A stretch of 64,000 nucleotides of DNA, taken from the NCBI GenBank assembly GCA_000341795.1, contig AODO01000018.1, positions 62,001-126,000 on the forward strand, in the 5' to 3' direction. The DNA is from Rhodococcus triatomae BKS 15-14 (GTDB lineage: Bacteria > Actinomycetota > Actinomycetes > Mycobacteriales > Mycobacteriaceae). This document shows, one piece after another, positions 37,400 through 44,945 of the stretch (its first letter is position 1; each line of letters opens with the position of its first letter). Made by a program: the position numbers and the translations under genes. The notes below the pieces were generated by a model. It did no database searches. It was not told where the DNA came from and saw only the letters and a program-made list of their open reading frames with translations.

Positions 37400-38284
37400 A
37401 TGCAGGTCTTTCTTCAACAAGTGGTGGACGGGCTGACGTGGGGCGCGCTGTACGCAGCCTTCGCGATGAGCATCGTCCTGGTCTACCGGGCGTCCGGGAT
37501 CGTCAACTTCGCCCAGGGCGAGATGGCGATGATCGCGGCGTTCTGCGCGTGGCAGTTCCATCAGTGGGGCGCCCCGCTGTATCTCGCGATCCTCGGCGCG
37601 ATGGCGGTCGCGTTCCTGTTCGGCGCGGCAACCGAGCGGGTGCTCATCCGCCCGCTCGCGTCCTCCACCAATCACATGCCGCTGGTGATCATCACCCTCG
37701 GTCTGATGCTCGTGCTCAACAGCGCCGCGGGGTGGATCTGGGGCGTCCAGAGCAAGGAGTTCCCGACGATCGTCGCCGGGCCGGTGGTCACCCTCGGTCC
37801 GGTGGCGATGTCCCGGCAGGCCCTGGTCATCGTCTGCGCAGTCGTACTCATCGCCGGATTCCTGTACGTCCTGTTCCAGCGGACACAGGTCGGGCTGGCG
37901 ATGCGCGCCGCTGCGGGTAACCCGGACTCCGCGCAGCTGATCGGCGTTCCGGTGGGACGGATGCTCATGATCGGCTGGGGTCTCGCCGCCGCCATCGGGG
38001 CGCTTGCGGCCTCCCTGGCCGCCCCGCAGTTGTTCCTGCAGCCGAACATGCTCACCGCATCGCTGATCTACTCGTTCGCCGCGGCGGTGCTCGGCGGACT
38101 GGACAGCCCCGTCGGCGCGATCGTCGGTGGCCTGTGCGTCGGCGTCGCGGAGAACCTCGCCGGCACCTACGTCTCGTGGATCGGTCACGACTTCAAGCAG
38201 GCTGTCGCGCTCGCCCTGATTCTCGGGGTACTCCTGCTCAAGCCGGAAGGCCTCTACGGCGCCAGGAAGGTGGCCAGGGTATGA
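37400..38284 (+). CDS. livH: ABC transporter permease, LivH-like
   Basis: 294 residues with eight or so hydrophobic helices and the family motif YRASGIVNFAQGEMAMIAAF near residue 29. It forms the membrane channel with LivM. Separated by 15 bases from livF and overlapping livM by four. Confidence 0.93.
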   Translation: MQVFLQQVVDGLTWGALYAAFAMSIVLVYRASGIVNFAQGEMAMIAAFCAWQFHQWGAPLYLAILGAMAVAFLFGAATERVLIRPLASSTNHMPLVIITLGLMLVLNSAAGWIWGVQSKEFPTIVAGPVVTLGPVAMSRQALVIVCAVVLIAGFLYVLFQRTQVGLAMRAAAGNPDSAQLIGVPVGRMLMIGWGLAAAIGALAASLAAPQLFLQPNMLTASLIYSFAAAVLGGLDSPVGAIVGGLCVGVAENLAGTYVSWIGHDFKQAVALALILGVLLLKPEGLYGARKVARV

Positions 38285-39345
38285 GAATCCTCGATGCGAT
38301 GCGCAGACCGCGAGCGGAACTCGATGCGCCGGTGTGGCTCTCGCGAGTCACCGTCGCCCTGGTCGTGGTCGTCGCGGTCGTGGCGCCGTTGGTGTCCGCG
38401 CCTTTCGTGAACTTCGACCGGTCCATGGTGCTGGTGTACGTGGTGGTCGGACTCGGCCTGAACCTCCTGACCGGCAACACCGGCCAGATCTCGCTCGGCC
38501 ACGGGTTCTTCTTCGCCGTGGGCGCCTACCTGAGTGCGGTGCTGATCGAGAACCACGGAGTGCCGTACCTCCTGCTGATCCCGCTCGCATTCGGGGTCTG
38601 CTACGTCATCGGCTACCTCTTCGGGCTGCCGGCGTTGCGCCTGCACGGACTCCAGCTGGCGCTCGCCACCCTGGGACTCGCGCTGGTGACCCCCGCGGTG
38701 ATCAAGCGATTCGAGAGCGTCACCGACGGGCACGCGGGCATCAACATCTTCGGCGCCGAGGCGCCCGAGTTCACCGGCCTCGCACGCGACCAGTGGGTGT
38801 ACTACCTGTGCCTGGTGGTGGCCCTCGTCGCCTACGTCGTGGTGCGGCGCCTGTCGATCGGCCGCATCGGACGCTCGCTGATCGGGATCCGCGACTACGA
38901 AGCCGTCGCCACCACCCTCGGCGTCCCCGCGACGCGGACGAAGACGACCGTCTTCGCACTCAGTGCGGCACTCGCCGGCGTCGGCGGCGTGCTCTACAGC
39001 TTCGTGGTCCAGTACGTCGGCCCGGAGGCGTTCGGTCTGCCGTTGGCGATCGCGTTCATCACGATGATCGTGGTCGGTGGCCTGGCCACCGTTCCGGGTG
39101 TCGTGTTCGGAGCGTTCTTCGTGGTGTACGTCCCGCAGTGGACAGCTGACATCAACCAGTCGGCGGCCGGCATCACCTACGGCGCCACCCTGATCCTGTT
39201 CATCTTCGTGCTCCCGTACGGGCTGATCAGTGTGTTCCGGTGGATCCTCGGCCCGCTCGTGGCCCGGATCCCCGGCCGGCGCAGGGACGCCCGATCCGCG
39301 GTGTCCTCCCGGCCGGACTCGCGGGACCTCGTCACCACCCCCTGA
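38281..39345 (+). CDS. livM: ABC transporter permease, LivM-like
   Basis: 354 residues, many hydrophobic helices, with LNLLTGNTGQISLGHGFFFAVGAY near residue 60 and the coupling region RSLIGIRDYEAVATTLGV near 199. A polar Arg-rich tail ends the protein. Last gene of the rightward operon; a terminator hairpin follows. Confidence 0.93.
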   Translation: MRILDAMRRPRAELDAPVWLSRVTVALVVVVAVVAPLVSAPFVNFDRSMVLVYVVVGLGLNLLTGNTGQISLGHGFFFAVGAYLSAVLIENHGVPYLLLIPLAFGVCYVIGYLFGLPALRLHGLQLALATLGLALVTPAVIKRFESVTDGHAGINIFGAEAPEFTGLARDQWVYYLCLVVALVAYVVVRRLSIGRIGRSLIGIRDYEAVATTLGVPATRTKTTVFALSAALAGVGGVLYSFVVQYVGPEAFGLPLAIAFITMIVVGGLATVPGVVFGAFFVVYVPQWTADINQSAAGITYGATLILFIFVLPYGLISVFRWILGPLVARIPGRRRDARSAVSSRPDSRDLVTTP

Positions 39346-39362
39346 CGGGTCGACCGCCGAAC

Positions 39363-39396
39363 GTGGGCGCCCCCGGCTTCGGCCGAGGGCGCCCAC
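39363..39396. terminator. Bidirectional terminator between livM and the 25-residue peptide gene
   Basis: GTGGGCGCCC pairs with GGGCGCCCAC, with further pairing (CCGGC-TTCG-GCCG) inside a TTCG tetraloop. Confidence 0.75.
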
Positions 39397-39403
39397 AATC
39401 GTG

Positions 39404-39481
39404 TCAGCCGCTGAAGAAGTCCAGTGCGCTGAACGCGTCGGAGAACGCGCCGAAGAACTCGGACAGATAGCTCAGGTCCAC
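39404..39481 (-). CDS. 25-residue amphipathic peptide gene, PorH-like in style
   Basis: GTG to TGA encodes MDLSYLSEFFGAFSDAFSAL followed by DFFSG. An upstream AGAGGTGATC ribosome site lies eight bases before the start, and hairpins flank the gene on both sides, so it is an independent transcription unit. Seven Phe and five Ser residues in 25 and no basic residue are striking. Corynebacterial PorH also begins MDLS and is a short, acidic, signal-less, mycoloylated channel peptide. A relationship or analogous role is my inference. It sits between the convergent ends of the ligase-transporter and lactonase operons. Confidence 0.65.
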   Translation of the reverse strand: MDLSYLSEFFGAFSDAFSALDFFSG

Positions 39482-39596
39482 AGTGATCACCTCTCGGTCG
39501 AATTCTGTTGCGCTGTTGCGCATTCACACTGTGCATCCCGAACCTGGCGGTCACGTTCGACGGACCTGGCATCCACCTGGCAACGGCGACACGAGT

Positions 39597-39626
39597 GGGC
39601 CCGTCCGCGATCTCGCGGACGGGCCC
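39597..39626 (-). terminator. Terminator after the lactonase gene
   Basis: GGGCCCGTCCGCGA and its complement form a 14-bp stem with a two-base centre, just beyond the SMP-30 stop on the minus strand. The bases from 39482 to this hairpin hold the promoter region of the peptide gene. Confidence 0.75.
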
Positions 39627-39640
39627 GGGGTGAACGACGA

Positions 39641-40579
39641 TCAGACGGTGGCCGTCTGGTGGGGGAGCGCGAGTCCGGCGCGCGGCCAGTCGAAGCGCAG
39701 GAGCTTGCCCGTGCTCGACGCGGTGACGTATGCCGTGCGCATGTCGTGCCCGCCCCAGCAGATGTTGGTGATGCCGGGGTCGCCGTCGGTGTCGATGGCG
39801 ACGAACTCGACGAGCTCCCCGTCCGGGCTGATGACGCTGATGCCCGGGGTGGCGAGCGATGCGACGCAGATGTTGCCGTTCTCCTCGACGCCGAGCGAAT
39901 CGAAGTACCGGAAGTCCGGCGATGCGTAGAGGAAGTTGCCGCCACCGGAACCCGCGAGCGTCAGACCACCGGAGATCTCACCCGGGGCGGTGACGGTCCA
40001 CCACCAGACGCGGGCGGTGTACGTCTCGCTCACGTAGAGGCGGGATCCGTCAGGGGAGAGCCCGACACCGTTGGGGCCGTTCATGTCCTCGGCGACGAGC
40101 CGGATCGATTCGCCGTCCGCGGTGGCGTAGTACAGGCGCCCCCGATCGCTCGCGGTGCGGTCGCTCTTGCCGTGGTCGGTGAAGTAGAAGCCGCCGTGGG
40201 CGTCGAACACGATGTCGTTCGGGCCTCGCAGCTGGAGGCCGTCGCACTCGGTGTACAGCGTCTCGACCTCGCCCGTGTCCAGGTCGACGGCCTGGATGCT
40301 GCCGCCGGCGTAGTCGTCGGGGATGCCGCCGGCGAAGACGTAGCCGTACACCTCGGTGCCGATCATGCCGCCGCAGTTGGCGATGTAGGCGCGGCCGTCG
40401 GGGCCGATCGCGGCGCCATTGGGTCCGCCACCCACCTCGGCGACCACGGTGGTGTTGCCGTCGGGGGCGACGCGGGTCAGCGTGCCGCCGAGCACCTCGA
40501 CGACGAGCACGTCACCGTTCGGGAGGGCTACGGGGCCTTCGGGAAACGTCAATCCTGTGGTGACCACGGTGAAGGACAT
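39641..40579 (-). CDS. SMP-30/gluconolactonase family lactonase
   Basis: 312 residues, six-bladed propeller. Expected metal ligands are E14 (LTFPEGP), the Asn of LRGPNDIVFD, the Asn of NGPNGVGLSPDGSRLYVSE and an acidic residue late in the chain. Members hydrolyse sugar lactones, aromatic lactones or organophosphates with a divalent metal. Being last in an operon with an acyl-CoA dehydrogenase and an APH-type kinase, it may open a lactone to a hydroxy acid. ATG at 40579 with GGAG upstream. Controlled presumably from the tetR promoter. Confidence 0.88.
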   Translation of the reverse strand: MSFTVVTTGLTFPEGPVALPNGDVLVVEVLGGTLTRVAPDGNTTVVAEVGGGPNGAAIGPDGRAYIANCGGMIGTEVYGYVFAGGIPDDYAGGSIQAVDLDTGEVETLYTECDGLQLRGPNDIVFDAHGGFYFTDHGKSDRTASDRGRLYYATADGESIRLVAEDMNGPNGVGLSPDGSRLYVSETYTARVWWWTVTAPGEISGGLTLAGSGGGNFLYASPDFRYFDSLGVEENGNICVASLATPGISVISPDGELVEFVAIDTDGDPGITNICWGGHDMRTAYVTASSTGKLLRFDWPRAGLALPHQTATV

Positions 40580-40607
40580 GGGAACTCCTGGTGTGCGAGG
40601 GGTGAGA

Positions 40608-41981
40608 TCAGCGCGACGTCACTGCATGGCGAGGGTTGGCAACCACGAGCCGGGTGAGCACTGCAGTGCCGACGCAACGGCGGACCGCGGAATCGGTGTA
40701 GGACAGGGAACCTTCTCGAATGCGCTGCGCGAGTTCTGCTTCCGATGTGCAGCCCACCGCAGCGAGAAGGTCCGTGACCGGTCCGTCCGAGCCCGAGTCG
40801 AGTTCTCGGCCCGCGATCCCGAGCAGGTTCACGCAGATCCGGAGCAGGTACCGCTCGCGTGCGCGGGCCGCGTCGAGTGCGGGAGCGACCTCGTCGGACA
40901 GCGTCTCGGCGACGAGGGCGACGATCTCGCCGAGGGACGGGCGGTCGTGCACCGTCGGGGCCGTGCAGGCGGGCTCGGGCGGGGCGACGGCCTCATCGAG
41001 CAGGTCGAGAATGAGCAGCAGGTCGTACTCGGACTCGCAGACCCGTCGGCCGATCGCGGCGAGCTCGAGTGAGTGCTCCGCGCCGCTGAGATGCCGGTGG
41101 GCCTGGAACCGGCTGAGTACCAGCCAGCGCAGGGTGCCGAAGGTCTCCCACCAGTGGAGTTCGGCGTCGGTGGGCCGAACTCCACTGGCGCGTTCGTAGC
41201 CGTCGAGCAGGTGCTCGCGGGTACCGACACCCGCGACCGGAGGCTGTGCACCGAACCGCCACGCCCGGACGCAGAGCCAGCCGAGGTCCTCGATCGGATC
41301 CCCGAGATGCGCGAGCTCCCAGTCGAGGACACCGCGAATCCCGGTTCCGTCGACGAGGACGTTGCCGAGACGGAAGTCGCCGTGGACGAGCGCCGTGGGC
41401 CGACGAGGCGGGCGGTGCTCGCGGAGCCAGCGCAACCCGATCTCGACGGCAGGACGGGGATCGTCCAGGCCGAGGTAGGTGTCCTCGAGAGCGTCCAGGG
41501 GGTCGCGGTCGTCGAGCATGGTCAGTTCCTCGACCGCGCTGCGGTGAATCTGTCCGAGCACGAAGCCCATGTCCTCGGCGAGTCCCGCTCGCACTCTGTC
41601 GAACTCCGGATCACGTTGCAGTTTCCGGGGGATGGACTCGCCGTCGACCCGCTCCATCAACAGGAACGGGGCGTCGATTCCCGGTGCGTCGTCCGCTGAC
41701 GCGAGGACCGCCGGGACGGGGACACCGACCGCCGCGGCGGCCCGCAGGCACGCAGCCTCGGCTCGCATGCGGGCCGCGTCGCCGTGGCCGGGCGGATCGC
41801 GGCGCAACACCACCGGGAGCACGGTCCCGTCCGCGGTGCGCGCCTGCGCTGCCCACACCTGCCTGCTGGCTCCGCCGGTCAGACGGCCGGGTTCGTCGAC
41901 CGTGACGTCCTCGCCCAGCGCCTCGCTCAGGATCGCGCCGATGCCGTCACGCAGGGGCAGGGCGGTATCGGTCACAGCCAC
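40608..41981 (-). CDS. APH-type phosphotransferase with C-terminal DUF6285-like domain
   Basis: 457 residues. The kinase fold occupies about 1-345: LTGGASRQVWAA, LLMERVDGESIPRK, and the catalytic loop LVHGDFRLGNVLVDG followed by GVLDWELAHLGDPIEDLGW. A separate helical domain at about 355-450 (RPSLGEIVALVAETL, ARERYLLRICVNLLGIAGRE) looks like DUF6285. APH kinases next to acyl-CoA dehydrogenases resemble LvaA and the kinase part of ACAD10/11, which phosphorylate 4-hydroxyacyl-CoA. GTG start at 41981; an alternative GTG at 41975 overlaps the dehydrogenase stop as GTGA. Confidence 0.82.
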   Translation of the reverse strand: MAVTDTALPLRDGIGAILSEALGEDVTVDEPGRLTGGASRQVWAAQARTADGTVLPVVLRRDPPGHGDAARMRAEAACLRAAAAVGVPVPAVLASADDAPGIDAPFLLMERVDGESIPRKLQRDPEFDRVRAGLAEDMGFVLGQIHRSAVEELTMLDDRDPLDALEDTYLGLDDPRPAVEIGLRWLREHRPPRRPTALVHGDFRLGNVLVDGTGIRGVLDWELAHLGDPIEDLGWLCVRAWRFGAQPPVAGVGTREHLLDGYERASGVRPTDAELHWWETFGTLRWLVLSRFQAHRHLSGAEHSLELAAIGRRVCESEYDLLLILDLLDEAVAPPEPACTAPTVHDRPSLGEIVALVAETLSDEVAPALDAARARERYLLRICVNLLGIAGRELDSGSDGPVTDLLAAVGCTSEAELAQRIREGSLSYTDSAVRRCVGTAVLTRLVVANPRHAVTSR

Positions 41982-43156
41982 GGTGCGGCCCCGGGGTCGC
42001 GAAGCAGCCTGCGTGCGGTCGACATGCGGTGCACCTCGTCGGGGCCGTCGTAGATCCGCGCGTATCGAGCGTGGCGGTACATCTCTTCGAGTGGGGTGTC
42101 CCCGGTCAGGCCGAGGGCGCCGTGGACCTGGATCGCGCGGTCGACGACGTTGTGCACCATGCGCGCACCCCAGAACTTGATCAGACCGATCTGGACCCGG
42201 GCGTCCTCACCGGAGTCCAGGACTCGAGCGGCGTCCAGGGTCATCAACCGCGCCGCCTGGATCTCGGCCGCGGATTCGGCGATGTACCGTTGGATCTCGC
42301 CCTTCTCGGCGAGCAGCGAGCCGTGCGCGACGCGGGTGTTGGCGCGGTCGCACATCAGCTCGAACGCGCGCTGCGCCTGGCCGAGCCACCGCATGCAGTG
42401 GAAGATCCGGCCGGGGCCGAGCCGGTCCTGCGCGATGACGAATCCCTTGCCGCGCGCGCCGAGCAGGTTGGTGGCCGGCACCCGGACGTCGGTCAGGCGA
42501 ACCTCGTAGTGGTCGCTCGGGTCGTGCCCCATCGTCGGGATCGACCGCACGATCTCGAAGCCGGGGGTGTCGGTCGGCACGAGGATCGAGCTGATTCGGG
42601 AGTGCCGCGGCACCTCGTCCGACTCGGTCCGAGCGAAGACCGAACAGTAGCCCGCGTCCGCGACACCGGTGGTGAACCACTTGTGTCCGTTGACGACCCA
42701 GGTGTCGCCGTCCAGTTCCGCAGTCGCCTCGATCAACGTGGGATCGGATCCGGCGGCGTCCGGTTCGGTCAGCCCGACGGAGGGCAGGAACTCACCCGCG
42801 ACGAGCGGCGGAATCCACCGCGCCTTCTGCTCCTCGGTGCCGTGCTTGCGCAGCATGATCACGTCCTGCATGGACACCGACCCGACTGCCAGCTGGCCGA
42901 ACTCGGAGCGCCCGATGATCTCGTTCAGGTAGACGAAGTCCAGGAACGGCACCCCGCCTCCGCCGACGTCCGCGGGATGCCCGAGTGCCCACAGACCGAG
43001 CTCCTTCGCACGCGACCGCAGCGTGTCGAGGGCCTCCCGCGCTGCCTCGTCCTTGCCTGCGAGCGTCTTCTCGGCCGGGATCACCTCGCCGTCGACGAAC
43101 GAGCGCATCTGGTCCCGCAGGTCGGCGATGCGACCCTCGGCTCGGTTCACTGTCAT
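41972..43156 (-). CDS. Acyl-CoA dehydrogenase, ACAD10/11-like
   Basis: 394 residues. FAD-binding motif SVGLTEPDAAGSDPT near 126 and WFTTG near 159, with C-terminal QVHGALGLTGDTPLEEMYRHAR near 350. In place of the usual YEGT it has IYDGPDEVH, as in ACAD10/11 and LvaC-type enzymes. Those enzymes remove phosphate from 4-phosphoacyl-CoA and move the oxygen rather than simply oxidise. This suggests the adjoining kinase and this enzyme act in sequence. ATG at 43156 overlaps the SnoaL-like gene stop by four bases. Confidence 0.88.
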   Translation of the reverse strand: MTVNRAEGRIADLRDQMRSFVDGEVIPAEKTLAGKDEAAREALDTLRSRAKELGLWALGHPADVGGGGVPFLDFVYLNEIIGRSEFGQLAVGSVSMQDVIMLRKHGTEEQKARWIPPLVAGEFLPSVGLTEPDAAGSDPTLIEATAELDGDTWVVNGHKWFTTGVADAGYCSVFARTESDEVPRHSRISSILVPTDTPGFEIVRSIPTMGHDPSDHYEVRLTDVRVPATNLLGARGKGFVIAQDRLGPGRIFHCMRWLGQAQRAFELMCDRANTRVAHGSLLAEKGEIQRYIAESAAEIQAARLMTLDAARVLDSGEDARVQIGLIKFWGARMVHNVVDRAIQVHGALGLTGDTPLEEMYRHARYARIYDGPDEVHRMSTARRLLRDPGAAPWL

Positions 43157-43581
43157 GCCACGGTTCCTTCGGTCGTAGATGCGACCGGCGTCGCGATGTC
43201 TCGTTCCGCGCCTGCCGATTTCGCGAGTAGTGGTGCAATGGCGGCGGAGTCGACGTACTCGTCGATCCGGGTGATCCGGCCGTCCGTGACACGGACGAAC
43301 AGGGCCGCGGGTACCTCGAGGAGGCCGTGCCCCGGAAGGACGGCCCGCAGCACATGCTGCTGGGCGAACCCGGTGGGGAGCGCGTGACGGCGAATGTCCT
43401 CGTACCTGAAGTTCTCGAGGGTGCGTGCCAGCCAGCGCAGTACCCGGAGGTTCTCGCGGACGGTCTGCTCCCGGCCGTCCTCGTTGTGCCAGATGCGGGC
43501 ATCGGGTGCGTACAGCTCGGTGAGGGTGTCCACGTCACCGCCGCAGACCGCGGCGAAGAAGCTGTCGGCGAGGTCGTCCAT
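43153..43581 (-). CDS. SnoaL-like (NTF2-fold) protein
   Basis: 142 residues with the SnoaL_2 pattern: ADSFFAAVCGGDVDTLTELYAPDARIWHN at the start, and FVRVTDGRITRIDEYVDSAAIAPLL at the end. The fold serves isomerases, hydratases, cyclases and epoxide hydrolases. ATG at 43581 with AAAGAGG upstream. Second gene of the tetR-led leftward operon. Confidence 0.85.
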   Translation of the reverse strand: MDDLADSFFAAVCGGDVDTLTELYAPDARIWHNEDGREQTVRENLRVLRWLARTLENFRYEDIRRHALPTGFAQQHVLRAVLPGHGLLEVPAALFVRVTDGRITRIDEYVDSAAIAPLLAKSAGAERDIATPVASTTEGTVA

Positions 43582-43607
43582 TCGGAATGCCTCTTTCTGG
43601 GATGGAT

Positions 43608-44249
43608 TTACACGGAATCGGGTTCGAGGCCGAGTGCGCCGAGGCACATCAGGTCGAGGGTGTCGAGCAGCGCTGCCTCGTCGGCGTCGTCGCCCTGGAC
43701 GATCCAGAGATAGAGCGTGTGGTCGACCATCGCCGCCATCGCTCTCGCGGCGAGCGCCGGATCGAGCTCCGCCCGCACGAGGCCGTCGTCCTGCCACCGC
43801 GCGATGGCCCGCGCCGTCCGTTCGGTCAACTGCTGCCGATGGTTGTGCCGGAGTTCGCGGAACTCCTCGTTGAAGGTGGCAACCTGTTCGACGATCGCCA
43901 TCAGTCGCGCGTTGCGGCGGTAGGCCTGGTAGTAGGACCGGTTCGACGAGACGAGCCTGGCGGCGGGGGAGAGGGTGGCGTCGGAGGGGATCCGCTGGTG
44001 CACGTCTTCGAACAGCCGGGTGCTCAGCTCCCGGAAGATGTCTTCCTTGGATTCGAAGTAGCGGTAGAACGTCCCGTAGGAGACGTTCGCCTCCTGGCTG
44101 ATCTGCTCGACCCTGGTGTCGGGGAATCCGACGGTCTCGAAGACGGTGCGTGCCGCATCGAGCAGGGCGTCGCGGGTCTTGCGGCCGCGAGCCGTCAGGG
44201 TCTCGACCGGCGCGGGTGCGGACGACGTGTTGACAGATGACTTGGCCAC
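43608..44249 (-). CDS. TetR family regulator of the catabolic regulon
   Basis: 213 residues from GTG 44249. The N-terminal helix-turn-helix spans about 20-66 (RDALLDAARTVFETVGFPDT, ISQEANVSYGTFYRYFESKED), followed by a TetR_C-type helical ligand domain. I chose the GTG because a TTGACA-17-GATAGT promoter ends exactly six bases before it, making a leaderless mRNA. A TTG at 44264 would lie inside the promoter. The dyad at 44270-44288 covers the -35, which implies autorepression. The same dyad before the ligase operon makes this the probable regulator of both halves, released by an acyl-CoA or pathway intermediate. Confidence 0.88.
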   Translation of the reverse strand: MAKSSVNTSSAPAPVETLTARGRKTRDALLDAARTVFETVGFPDTRVEQISQEANVSYGTFYRYFESKEDIFRELSTRLFEDVHQRIPSDATLSPAARLVSSNRSYYQAYRRNARLMAIVEQVATFNEEFRELRHNHRQQLTERTARAIARWQDDGLVRAELDPALAARAMAAMVDHTLYLWIVQGDDADEAALLDTLDLMCLGALGLEPDSV

Positions 44250-44255
44250 GTACAA

Positions 44256-44284
44256 ACTATCCAAGAAGATGACATGACTGTCAA
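44256..44284 (-). promoter_or_regulatory. Leaderless promoter of the tetR-led operon
   Basis: On the minus strand TTGACA (44284-44279), 17 bases, GATAGT (44261-44256), then six bases to the GTG start. Perfect -35 hexamer and spacing. Confidence 0.65.
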
Positions 44285-44288
44285 GTCA
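44270..44288. promoter_or_regulatory. TetR-type operator between tetR and the VOC gene
   Basis: TGACATGACTGTCAAGTCA fits TGAC-N-TGAC-T-GTCA-N-GTCA exactly and overlaps the tetR -35 and spacer. It also lies 68 bases upstream of the divergent VOC gene, so it can control both directions. It differs from the site at 32808-32826 by one base. Confidence 0.75.
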
Positions 44289-44355
44289 CTTTTGTGGCCG
44301 ACCAGCGCCACGCCGCCTTCCCATTCTTCCTCGTCATCGCTCCGAAAGGACCGCA

Positions 44356-44922
44356 ATGAACGCCACCAATCCGAAGTACGAGCTCCGCGGTATCAACCAC
44401 CTCGCGCTGGTGTGCGCCGACATGAAGCGCACGATCGACTTCTACCAGGGCACCCTCGGCATGCCGTTGGTCAAGACCCTCGATCTGCCCGACGGACTCG
44501 GCCAGCACTTCTTCTTCGACTGCGGGAACGGAAACACGGTCGCGTTCTTCTGGCTCGCGGACTCGCCGGACGCCGCGCCCGGAATCGCAGCGCCCAAGGG
44601 CCGGCCCGACGAGGGGGAACTCGCCAGTGCGGTCGGTTCGATGAACCATGTCGCCTTCGCCGTTCCACCGGAGCAGTTCGACGAGTACCGGGCGCGACTC
44701 GAGGCGGACGGCGTGGCGGTCAGTCGCGTCCTCAATCACGACGACAGCCCTTCCGGTGTGTCGCGGGACGTGCACCCCGGCACCTTCGTGCGGTCGTTCT
44801 ACTTCCAGGATCCTGACGGAATCCTCCTCGAATTCGCCTGCTGGACTCGTGAGTTCACCGAAGCGGACGTCGCGCACGAGCCGCGGACCGCGGCCGACCG
44901 CCGCGTACCCAGCGGCTCCTGA
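44356..44922 (+). CDS. VOC family protein (dioxygenase/glyoxalase-like)
   Basis: 188 residues, two VOC modules: ELRGINHLALVCADMKRTID with a likely metal His near residue 15, SMNHVAFAVP with a second His, and PDGILLEFACWTRE with a metal Glu. The 2-His-1-Glu set fits a metal-dependent VOC enzyme such as an extradiol dioxygenase or a lyase. ATG at 44356 follows AAAGGA. Divergent from tetR and presumably in its regulon. Confidence 0.86.
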   Translation: MNATNPKYELRGINHLALVCADMKRTIDFYQGTLGMPLVKTLDLPDGLGQHFFFDCGNGNTVAFFWLADSPDAAPGIAAPKGRPDEGELASAVGSMNHVAFAVPPEQFDEYRARLEADGVAVSRVLNHDDSPSGVSRDVHPGTFVRSFYFQDPDGILLEFACWTREFTEADVAHEPRTAADRRVPSGS

Positions 44923-44945
44923 CCCGACCACCGGAAGGAATCACC

